Positions 1-5,773 of a stretch of 5,926 bases of DNA are shown here, piece after piece. Below the pieces are notes generated by a model that saw nothing but the letters and a program-made list of their open reading frames with translations, ran no database searches and was not told where the DNA came from. The stretch spans positions 1 to 5,926 of the forward strand of contig MEEC01000171.1 of the NCBI GenBank assembly GCA_001724315.1. Reading direction: 5' to 3'. A program made the position numbers and the translations under genes. Each line of letters opens with the position of its first letter. Position 1 is the first letter of the stretch. The DNA comes from Lautropia sp. SCN 70-15 (lineage in GTDB: Bacteria; Pseudomonadota; Gammaproteobacteria; Burkholderiales; Burkholderiaceae_E).

Positions 1-383
1 GCCCACGGCGTCTTGCGATGCAGGTTGATCGGCTCGGCGATCTGCAGGCCCACCGTGAGCGAGGGGTTCAAGGAGCTCATCGGCTCCTGGAAGATCATGG
101 CGATGCGATTGCCTCGGATCGCCCGGATCTCGCTCTCGTCGACCTTCAGCAGGTCCTGGCCGTCGAACACGACTTCGCCCGACGTGATGCGCCCCGGCGG
201 CTGAGGGATCAGCCGCAGGATCGACATCGCCGTGATGCTCTTGCCGGATCCCGATTCGCCCACGATCGCCAAGGTCTCGCCGGCGGCAAGGTCGAAGGAA
301 ACGTCGTCGACCGCCTTGACCGTTCCGCGCTCGGTGCGGAACTCGGTCGACAGGTTCTTGACGCTCAACAAAGGCGTCCCCAT
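1..383 (-). CDS. DppD/OppD-type ABC transporter ATP-binding protein, N-terminal part (cut by window edge)
   Basis: This is a cytoplasmic ATPase subunit of a peptide/nickel/opine-family ABC importer; it hydrolyses ATP to drive uptake through the DppB/DppC pair encoded upstream. The visible 127 residues begin MGTPLLSVKNLSTEF, the usual opening of this family. They contain a Walker A motif GESGSGKS at residues 42-49 and a Q-loop segment IFQEPMSSLNP at 97-107 with Gln99; this segment is highly typical of DppD/OppD/DppF proteins. The signature motif, Walker B and the C-terminal oligopeptide-transporter domain lie beyond the left edge, so I cannot tell whether it is a single-domain DppD (about 330 residues) or a fused DppD-DppF (over 500). 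The start at 383 is supported by AGGGAGG 8 bases upstream. It lies 31 bases after the second binding-protein gene and belongs to the same operon. Confidence 0.95.
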   Translation of the reverse strand, partial: MGTPLLSVKNLSTEFRTERGTVKAVDDVSFDLAAGETLAIVGESGSGKSITAMSILRLIPQPPGRITSGEVVFDGQDLLKVDESEIRAIRGNRIAMIFQEPMSSLNPSLTVGLQIAEPINLHRKTPW

Positions 384-391
384 CAGGCACG

Positions 392-398
392 CCTCCCT
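392..398 (-). promoter_or_regulatory. Ribosome binding site of the ATPase gene
   Basis: The minus strand reads AGGGAGG, 8 bases before the ATG at 381-383. It fixes the start of the ATPase and sits within the 31-base gap (384-414) after the second binding-protein gene. There is no room for a convincing independent promoter in this gap. Confidence 0.75.
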
Positions 399-414
399 AC
401 GCGATTCGCCATAC

Positions 415-2112
415 TCAGTGACCCAACTTCTTCTTGAGTTCCTGGTCGATCCAGATGCGGGCGTAGATCGGGCCCGGCCGGATCGAGCCCACGCTCATCT
501 CGCCGCCATAGTTCTTCACCCAGGGCCACCATGCTGCATAGACATACGGCGTAGGCAGCCAAAGGTAGGGCGCGGCATCCATGATCTCGACGGTCATCTC
601 GCGCAGCAACTGCTTGCGCTTGGTCTCGTCGCGGGTCTTGTAGACCTCGTCCATCTTGGCATCGAACTTGGGATCCGAGTACATCGACGGATTCCAGGTC
701 TGGCCGGTGACGAAGCTCTTGCGGATCGAGGTCGTCGGGTTGGTGTGGCTGCTGTTCATCAGATAGCCCGCCTCGTGCTTGCGCGTCGTCATCGCCGACA
801 GGAACGCGCCATACTCGGTGGGCTTCAGTTCGACCTTGATACCCACCTGCTCGAGGTAGGCGGCGATCAGCGGCGCCAGCTCGGAGTGGTCGGCCGAGCA
901 GGAACAGAATTGCATCTTGAAGGTGAAGCCGTTGGGATAGCCCGCCTCCTTCAGCAGTTCTTTCGCCTTCTTCGGATTGTAGGTGTAGAGCTCCTTCACG
1001 GAGGCCGGCATCTTGTCGAGCAAGTCGTAGTAGCCTTCCCAGTCGGGATACATCGGATAGGCATGCATCTCAGCCTCGCCCGTGTAGTGGGCCTCGATGA
1101 TCTCCTTCTTGTTGACCGCCATGTTGATGGCACGCCGGACGCGAACGTCGTCGAACGGCTTGGTGTCGGTCCTGAAGGCCATAAAGGAGCCCAGGATCGA
1201 CAGGCGCTTGGCGAACTGGAGCTGCGGCGCGCTCTTCTTCAACTCGGGAACGTAGCGGGCGTTGATCGTCTCCAGCAGGTCGAGCTTGGCGGTGCGGATG
1301 GCCGCGAGCTGAGTCGCCTCGTCCTTGATGGTGCGATAGATCAGCTTGTCGACGAACGGCAGCTTGTACTCCTGCCCGCCGAGCTTCTCCTTGTCCCAGT
1401 AGATCGGGTTCTTGGTGTAGGTGTTGGAGTTGCCGGCGACGAAGTCGGTCAGCATGAACGGCCCGGTGCCGTTGACGTTCTTCCAGTTGTTCGGCCCGGC
1501 ATCGACCACTTCCTTGGGCGTGATCGTGGTGTAGAAGCCCCAGGCCAGCCGATAGTCCCACTCGGCGTTGTATTCCTTGAAGTTGAAGACGACGGTGTAC
1601 TTGTCGCGCGCCACGACATCGCCGACGAAGTCGTAGTAGCCGCCGATATGCTTGGGGCTCGAGCGCAGCCGGTTGAAGGCGTAGGCCACGTCCTCGGCGG
1701 TAAGCTCGCGCGACGGCATCACGCCTGGCTTTTCCGGAAACATGATGCCCTTGCGCAGGGTGAAGACGACAGAGAGCGGGTTCTCGACCAGCTCCCACTT
1801 CTCGGCCAGCTCGCCGCGCTGGGCCTCAGTCGCGAGATAGGCATCGGCGACGAAGGGATGCTTGCCGCCCTTGCGGACGCTCTTGTCGAGATCGCCGGCG
1901 ATGAGCTGTTCGTAGAACTGGCCGGTGTCGTGGTTCAGCTTCCAGTTCCAGTCGTGCGGGTCCCAGGAGAGGGCCGAGAGCGTGACGAACATCGTGCCGA
2001 CTTCGAGGGTGCCGCCATATTGCGGCTTGACCCCGTCCTGAGCCTGCACTCCGCCGATGCAAAGCAACGCTGCTGCTGCGCCGCCCAGCAGCGCCCGTCT
2101 GAAGGTCGTCAT
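415..2112 (-). CDS. Periplasmic solute-binding protein, SBP_bac_5 family (second of tandem pair, A2)
   Basis: This 565-residue periplasmic receptor of a Dpp/Opp-type importer captures an unknown ligand (peptide-like or another small molecule) and delivers it to the DppB/DppC permease. Residues 1-24 form a signal peptide with positive n-region TTFRR, hydrophobic core and VQA before a likely cleavage after residue 24. The arginine pair followed by ALL resembles a weak twin-arginine motif. The mature protein starts QDGVKPQYGGTLEVG, and TAEDVAYAFNRL near residues 138-149 matches the conserved family-5 signature region. The C-terminal block has AAWWPWVKNY and ends KKKLGH. Length is normal for the family (about 500-570). 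It is colinear with its upstream neighbour over the whole mature part, with one single-residue gap. Cys403 and Cys405 (CSC) are the only cysteines after the signal. AGGAGG lies 6 bases before the ATG. The substrate is not predictable from sequence. Confidence 0.95.
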   Translation of the reverse strand: MTTFRRALLGGAAAALLCIGGVQAQDGVKPQYGGTLEVGTMFVTLSALSWDPHDWNWKLNHDTGQFYEQLIAGDLDKSVRKGGKHPFVADAYLATEAQRGELAEKWELVENPLSVVFTLRKGIMFPEKPGVMPSRELTAEDVAYAFNRLRSSPKHIGGYYDFVGDVVARDKYTVVFNFKEYNAEWDYRLAWGFYTTITPKEVVDAGPNNWKNVNGTGPFMLTDFVAGNSNTYTKNPIYWDKEKLGGQEYKLPFVDKLIYRTIKDEATQLAAIRTAKLDLLETINARYVPELKKSAPQLQFAKRLSILGSFMAFRTDTKPFDDVRVRRAINMAVNKKEIIEAHYTGEAEMHAYPMYPDWEGYYDLLDKMPASVKELYTYNPKKAKELLKEAGYPNGFTFKMQFCSCSADHSELAPLIAAYLEQVGIKVELKPTEYGAFLSAMTTRKHEAGYLMNSSHTNPTTSIRKSFVTGQTWNPSMYSDPKFDAKMDEVYKTRDETKRKQLLREMTVEIMDAAPYLWLPTPYVYAAWWPWVKNYGGEMSVGSIRPGPIYARIWIDQELKKKLGH

Positions 2113-2118
2113 CTGCGT

Positions 2119-2124
2119 CCTCCT
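2119..2124 (-). promoter_or_regulatory. Ribosome binding site of second binding-protein gene
   Basis: The minus strand reads AGGAGG, a full consensus Shine-Dalgarno, 6 bases before the ATG at 2110-2112. It is better matched and better spaced than the one preceding the first binding-protein gene. This would favour strong translation of A2. Confidence 0.8.
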
Positions 2125-2135
2125 TTCATGGTGCT

Positions 2136-2153
2136 CTCCCCTCGCCGGGAGGG
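2136..2153 (-). other. Small GC-rich hairpin in the spacer between the two binding-protein genes
   Basis: The 45-base spacer 2113-2157 contains two mutually exclusive short stems. One pairs 2136-2140 with 2147-2151 (CTCCC/GGGAG on the plus strand, 6-base loop). The other pairs 2139-2143 with 2149-2153 (CCCTC/GAGGG, 5-base loop). It lies just after the TAA stop of the first binding-protein gene and before the ribosome binding site of the second. There is no following U-run on the transcript, so it is not a classical terminator. It could be a 3' stabilising or attenuating hairpin, or a degenerate copy of a short palindromic repeat; both are inference. Confidence 0.4.
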
Positions 2154-2157
2154 CTCG

Positions 2158-3867
2158 TTAGAAACCCATCTTCTTCTTCATCTCCTGATCGACCCAGATG
2201 CGGGCGTAGATCGGCGCCGGACGTACCGCGCCAGCGCGCAGCTCGCCGTCGTAGTTCTTCACCCACGGCCACCATGCCGCGTAGTTGTAGGGCGTCGGCA
2301 GCCAGATATAGGGCGCCTTGTCGAGGATCTCCGTCGTCATCTCGCGCAGGATCTTCTGACGCTTCGCCTCGTCGGGCTCGCGATAGGCTTCCTCCATCTT
2401 CTTGTCGAAGGCGGGATCGGACCAGCCCGACGGATTCCACATCTGGCCCGTGACGAAGCTCTTGCGGATCGTCGTGGTCGGGTTGGTATGGCCGTTGTTC
2501 ATGAAGTAGGCCGGCGTCATCGTCCGCGAGCTCATCGCCGACAGGAAGGCGCCGTACTCCATGGGCTGGAGTTCGAGCTTCACGCCGACCTGTTCGAGAT
2601 AGCCCGCCACCAGCGGCAGCAGGTCCATATGATCGGCGTTGCACGAGCAGACCTGCACCTTGGTGGTGAAGCCCTTGGGATAGCCCGCCTCGGCCAGCAG
2701 CTTCTTGGCCTTGGCCGGGTCGTACTTGAACAGCTCCTGCACCGAGGCGGGTTGCTTGTCGAGCGGCTCGAAGTAACCAACATAGTCCGGATGCTGCGGG
2801 TAAGCGAAAAGTTCGGCATTGCCGTTGTAGTAGGCCTGAACGATCTCCTGCTTGTTCACCGCATAGTTGAGCGCGCGGCGCACACGAATGTCCTTGAACG
2901 GCCCGTCGACATCGACCCGCATCGCCATGAACGTGCCGGACTGGTTGAGCCAGCGGTTCCACTTTAGCTGCGGCGCACTCTTCTTCAGCGACTCGACGTT
3001 CTGCCAGCGGATGTTCTCCAGCATGTCGAGCTTGCCGGTGCGAAGGGCGGTGATGTAGGTCGCTTCGTCCTTGATCGTGCGATAGGTCACCTTGTCGACG
3101 AAGGGCAGCTTGTACTCCTGGCCGCCGATCTTCTCGACGCCCCAGTAGTCGGGGTTCTTCGTATAGGTGTTGGAGTTGCCCGAGATGAAGTCCGTCAACA
3201 TGAATGGCCCGGTGCCGTTGACGTTCTTCCAGTTGGTAGCGCCGGCATCGGCGACTTCCTTGGGATGGATGGCCGAGTAGTAGCCCCAGCCGAATCGGTA
3301 ATCCCATTCGGCAAAATAGTGCTTCATGTAGAAGACGACGGTGTGGCTGTCGGGAGCCTCGACCTTGTCGACGTGATCGAAGTAGCCCAGCAGACGCTTG
3401 GGACTCTTGTCGAGTCGATTGTAGCTGAAGACGATGTCCTCGGCGGTGAGCTCGCGCTTCTTCATGATGCCGGGCTTTTCCGGGAACATCACACCCTTGC
3501 GCACCTTCATCTCGACGCGCAGCGGATCCTGCTTCCACTCCCATTTTTCGATCAGCTCGCCGCGAATGGCGTCGGCTGGCAGCCAGGCATCGGGCACGAA
3601 GTTGTAGGGCCCTCCCGCCTTCTTGCTCTTGGAGAGATCGCCGGCGAAGAGCTGTTCGTAGAACATGCCGGTGTCGTGGTTGAGCTTCCAGTTGAAGTCC
3701 GCCGGATCCCACGAAAGCGCAGTCAGGGTGACGTAGACGGTGCCGATCTCCAGCGAACCGCCATATTGCGGCTTCTGGCCGTTCTCGGCGTGCGCCACAC
3801 TGCCGGCGGTCGTCATTCCCGCCAGCATCATCGCGCCCGCCAGGAGCGCACTCTTCAATGTCTTCAT
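2158..3867 (-). CDS. Periplasmic solute-binding protein, SBP_bac_5 family (first of tandem pair, A1)
   Basis: This 569-residue receptor belongs to the same importer family as the gene that follows it. A Sec-type signal peptide covers residues 1-27: MKTLKS, a hydrophobic core, then AHA with cleavage expected before ENGQKPQYGG. There is no lipobox cysteine, so a soluble periplasmic protein is expected. The family signature region TAEDIVFSYNRL lies at residues 141-152. A strongly conserved block around NWKNVNGTGPFMLTDF follows, and the C-terminus carries AAWWPWVKNY. Cys407 and Cys409 (CSC followed by NADH) are the only cysteines in the protein. It follows the DppC gene by 48 bases and precedes its paralogue by 45. 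AGGAAG lies 9 bases before the ATG, in an unusually purine-rich leader. The family assignment is firm; the ligand is unknown and may differ from that of A2. Confidence 0.95.
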   Translation of the reverse strand: MKTLKSALLAGAMMLAGMTTAGSVAHAENGQKPQYGGSLEIGTVYVTLTALSWDPADFNWKLNHDTGMFYEQLFAGDLSKSKKAGGPYNFVPDAWLPADAIRGELIEKWEWKQDPLRVEMKVRKGVMFPEKPGIMKKRELTAEDIVFSYNRLDKSPKRLLGYFDHVDKVEAPDSHTVVFYMKHYFAEWDYRFGWGYYSAIHPKEVADAGATNWKNVNGTGPFMLTDFISGNSNTYTKNPDYWGVEKIGGQEYKLPFVDKVTYRTIKDEATYITALRTGKLDMLENIRWQNVESLKKSAPQLKWNRWLNQSGTFMAMRVDVDGPFKDIRVRRALNYAVNKQEIVQAYYNGNAELFAYPQHPDYVGYFEPLDKQPASVQELFKYDPAKAKKLLAEAGYPKGFTTKVQVCSCNADHMDLLPLVAGYLEQVGVKLELQPMEYGAFLSAMSSRTMTPAYFMNNGHTNPTTTIRKSFVTGQMWNPSGWSDPAFDKKMEEAYREPDEAKRQKILREMTTEILDKAPYIWLPTPYNYAAWWPWVKNYDGELRAGAVRPAPIYARIWVDQEMKKKMGF

Positions 3868-3915
3868 CGTCTTTCTCTTCCTCCCAGTCCCAGTCCCCGT
3901 TTCCGTTCTTTTCCT
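3868..3915 (-). promoter_or_regulatory. Purine-rich leader with G-runs and ribosome binding site of first binding-protein gene
   Basis: The 48-base gap between the DppC and A1 genes is 41/48 purine on the transcript strand. It carries a hexamer repeated about 2.5 times (plus strand CCCAGT at 3883-3888 and 3889-3894, then CCC). On the transcript this gives the runs GGGG, GGG, GGG and GG separated by short spacers. The Shine-Dalgarno candidate AGGAAG (3877-3882, 9 bases from the ATG) or GGAGG (3880-3884, 12 bases) overlaps the last of these runs. No sigma70-like promoter is evident. A role in adjusting translation of the binding protein relative to the permeases is inference. Confidence 0.45.
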
Positions 3916-4815
3916 TCAGCGGCTGCCCCGCATGCGCGGATCGAGGAGATCGCGCAGCGCGTCGCCGAACACGTTGATGGCGTAGACCACGATGGTGATG
4001 CAGAGGCCGGGCGCCAGGGCGAGCCACGGCGCGAGATACATGAACGAGCGGCCGGAGCCCGACAGCATGCCGCCCCATGTCGGCGCCGGCGGCGGCACGC
4101 CGAGACCGAGGAAGGCGAGGCCCGATTCGGCCAGGATCACCGCGCCGACGCGCGTGGTGAAGAGCACGATCACCGGCGCCATGACGTTGGGCAGGATGTG
4201 CCGCCACAGGATGCGCGGCAGCGACGCGCCGGTCGATTGCGCGGCATGGACATAGGCGTTCTCGCGCACCGACAGCACGGCGCCGCGAATGATGCGGCTG
4301 CCGGCGATGCCGTAGAGCAGGCCCAGGATGACGATGACCGGCCCCATGCCCGGGCCGACAACCGAGACGACGACGATCAGGATGATCAGATCGGGGAAGC
4401 TCATCCAGGCGTCGACGAAGCGCTGCATCACCATGTCGAACTTGCCGCCGAGATAGCCCGAGACGATGCCGATGAAGACCGAGACCACGGTGGCCAGCGC
4501 CGCCGCCGACAGGCCGATGATCACCGAAAGCTGCGCGCCGTACAGGCAGCGCGAGAGCATGTCGCGGCCGAGATTGTCGGTGCCCAGCCAGAACTTCTCG
4601 CTGGGCGGCTTCAGGCGGTTGATCGGGCTGATCTGGTTGTAACCGTAGGGCGCCAGCACATCGGCGAAGATCCCGCAGAACAGGAAGATGGCGCAGATGA
4701 CGAAGCCGAAGGCGCCGAGCGGCTTGTCCCGGAACAGGCGGCCAATGAAGCGGAGCGCTCCGCCCGCGGGCTTGCGGCGCGGCGGCTGGACGGTGGTTTC
4801 GGCGACGGCGACCAT
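3916..4815 (-). CDS. DppC-type ABC transporter inner-membrane permease
   Basis: This 299-residue permease forms, with the DppB-type protein, the translocation channel of a peptide/nickel-family importer. After a basic N-terminal tail (PPRRK, residues 11-15), the first membrane segment spans about residues 33-53. The periplasmic family signature WLGTDNLGRDMLSR lies at 77-90. Further membrane segments follow at about 96-119, 143-170, 212-230 and 264-284. The cytoplasmic EAA loop that contacts the ATPases is ENAYVHAAQSTGASLPRILW at about 185-204, followed by RHILPNV. GVPPPAPTWGGML (239-251) and the C-terminal LLDPRMRGS are classic DppC features. Length equals the family norm (about 300). The ATG at 4813-4815 is supported by GAGGT 7 bases upstream and by the one-base overlap with the dppB-type stop (TGATG). 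The same frame stays open upstream inside the DppB gene, but that stretch is shadow sequence. Confidence 0.96.
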   Translation of the reverse strand: MVAVAETTVQPPRRKPAGGALRFIGRLFRDKPLGAFGFVICAIFLFCGIFADVLAPYGYNQISPINRLKPPSEKFWLGTDNLGRDMLSRCLYGAQLSVIIGLSAAALATVVSVFIGIVSGYLGGKFDMVMQRFVDAWMSFPDLIILIVVVSVVGPGMGPVIVILGLLYGIAGSRIIRGAVLSVRENAYVHAAQSTGASLPRILWRHILPNVMAPVIVLFTTRVGAVILAESGLAFLGLGVPPPAPTWGGMLSGSGRSFMYLAPWLALAPGLCITIVVYAINVFGDALRDLLDPRMRGSR

Positions 4816-4817
4816 CA
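4813..4817 (-). other. TGATG stop/start overlap coupling the two permease genes
   Basis: On the minus strand the TGA of the DppB-type gene (4815-4817) shares its last A with the ATG of the DppC-type gene (4813-4815). Such one-base overlaps commonly allow translational coupling by reinitiation, which would help produce the two permease subunits in equal amounts. Confidence 0.85.
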
Positions 4818-5771
4818 GCGGTACCTCACCTTGGGATCGAGCAGCCCGTAGCTGAGGTCGACCAGCAGGTTGATGAAGACGACGGCGACGCCCACGATCA
4901 GGAAGACGCCGGTAATGATCGGATAGTCGCGCTGGCTGACCGCTTCGAGAAGCAGCAGGCCCATGCCGGGGATGACGAAGATCTGCTCCATGATGACCGC
5001 GCCGCCGAACAGCACCGGCGCCTGCAGCCCGACCAGCGTGACCACCGGGATCAGCGCGTTGCGCAGCGCATGGCGGATGATGGTGGTGCGCGGCGCCAGC
5101 CCCTTGGCGAGCGCGGTGCGGATGTAATCCTGACGCATCACCTCCAGCATCATCGTGCGCGTGAGGCGCATGGTGACCGCCGAGAAGGCCTTGCCGAGGA
5201 TCAGGGCCGGGATCGCCATCTGGGCGAGGTTCTTCAGCGGATCCTGGCTGAACGGCGTGAATTTCACCTCGGGCGACCAGCCCCACCAGATCGACGGAAA
5301 GACCATCACCAGCGTGCCGATCCAGAAGCCCGGCAGAGCCAGCGCCAGGATGGCGAAGGAGCGCGTGACATAGTCGCCGATCGTGTCCTGCGCGACGGCC
5401 GAGTAGACGCCGATCGGAATGCCGACAACCAGCGCCACGACCAGCGCCATGATGCCCAGCTCGAACGTGATCGGCAGGCGATGCAGGATCTCCTCCATCA
5501 CCGGCGTGTTCTGCCACAGCGACTTGCCGAGGCTGCCCTCGAACAGGATGGCGCCGACCCAGCGGAAATATTGCGTCACGACGGGCTGGTCGAGGCCGAG
5601 TGCCGCTTCGAGCTGCTCGCGGCTCTTCTTGTCGGCGCCGATATCGTTGCTCGACAGCATCAGGTCGATGATGTCGCCCGGGATCAGGCGCACGGTAATG
5701 AAGACGATCAGGCTGGCGAAGATCAGGGTCGGGATCAGCGCCAGCACGCGGCGAATGATGTAGGCCTGCAT
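4815..5771 (-). CDS. DppB-type ABC transporter inner-membrane permease
   Basis: This 318-residue permease is the partner of the DppC-type protein. It opens MQAYIIRRVLALIPTL, the hallmark N-terminus of DppB/OppB proteins, with a first membrane segment at about residues 9-29 followed by RLIPGD. A periplasmic region (about 35-98) includes LGLDQPVVTQYFRW and LGKSLWQNTPV. Further membrane segments lie at about 103-126, 135-158, 183-203, 243-262 and 286-305. The cytoplasmic EAA loop DYIRTALAKGLAPRTTIIRH spans 215-234 and continues into ALRNALIPV. The C-terminus ends DLSYGLLDPKVRYR, as expected for the family. AGGAGG lies 9 bases upstream of the ATG. The start overlaps the TGA of an upstream gene (TGATG at 5769-5773), suggesting coupled translation. 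Length is slightly below E. coli DppB but normal for the family. Confidence 0.96.
   Translation of the reverse strand: MQAYIIRRVLALIPTLIFASLIVFITVRLIPGDIIDLMLSSNDIGADKKSREQLEAALGLDQPVVTQYFRWVGAILFEGSLGKSLWQNTPVMEEILHRLPITFELGIMALVVALVVGIPIGVYSAVAQDTIGDYVTRSFAILALALPGFWIGTLVMVFPSIWWGWSPEVKFTPFSQDPLKNLAQMAIPALILGKAFSAVTMRLTRTMMLEVMRQDYIRTALAKGLAPRTTIIRHALRNALIPVVTLVGLQAPVLFGGAVIMEQIFVIPGMGLLLLEAVSQRDYPIITGVFLIVGVAVVFINLLVDLSYGLLDPKVRYR
4823..4827 (-). promoter_or_regulatory. Ribosome binding site of the DppC-type gene
   Basis: GAGGT on the minus strand, 7 bases before the ATG at 4815, lies inside the last codons of the DppB-type gene. It supports the 299-residue start over any upstream in-frame start. 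Confidence 0.65.
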
Positions 5772-5773
5772 CA
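5769..5773 (-). other. TGATG stop/start overlap between upstream gene and DppB-type gene
   Basis: The TGA at 5771-5773 ends the partial upstream reading frame and shares one base with the DppB-type ATG (5769-5771). This repeats the arrangement at the next junction and suggests the upstream gene belongs to the same transcript. Confidence 0.65.

Noticed and set aside
383..412. Nine-residue minus-strand mini-ORF (MANRVGRRA) ending in a TGATG overlap with the ATPase start
   Set aside because: It has no ribosome binding site and begins only 2 bases after the A2 stop codon. The overlap could arise by chance, and the ATPase has its own well-placed AGGGAGG.
2059..2061. Cysteine 18 in the A2 signal peptide as a lipoprotein attachment site
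   Set aside because: The preceding residues are A-L-L. A lipobox needs Gly, Ala or Ser just before the Cys, and the VQA site at 22-24 is a good ordinary cleavage site.
2113..2157. Rho-independent terminator between the binding-protein genes
   Set aside because: The stems are only 5 base pairs and no U-run follows on the transcript strand.
232..2967. A very long plus-strand open frame (911 codons) opposite both binding-protein genes
   Set aside because: It is antisense to two clear paralogous genes. Its product is rich in Arg, His, Leu and Val, and it contains an internal repeat only because the two genes beneath it are paralogues. It is a GC-rich shadow frame.
2126..4207. Minus-strand open frame of 693 codons spanning A1, the spacer and part of the DppC-type gene
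   Set aside because: It is out of frame with the recognised proteins, has a shadow-type arginine-rich composition, and crosses two gene boundaries.
3265..4851. Long plus-strand open frame (528 codons) opposite A1 and the DppC-type gene
   Set aside because: It is an antisense shadow with a low-complexity Arg/Asp/His/Ala composition and no recognisable domain, and it covers the well-supported DppC-type gene.
3916..5517. Extended 533-residue version of the DppC-type protein
   Set aside because: The N-terminal 234 residues are a shadow of the DppB-type gene. The TGATG overlap, the ribosome binding site and the family length all point to the start at 4815.
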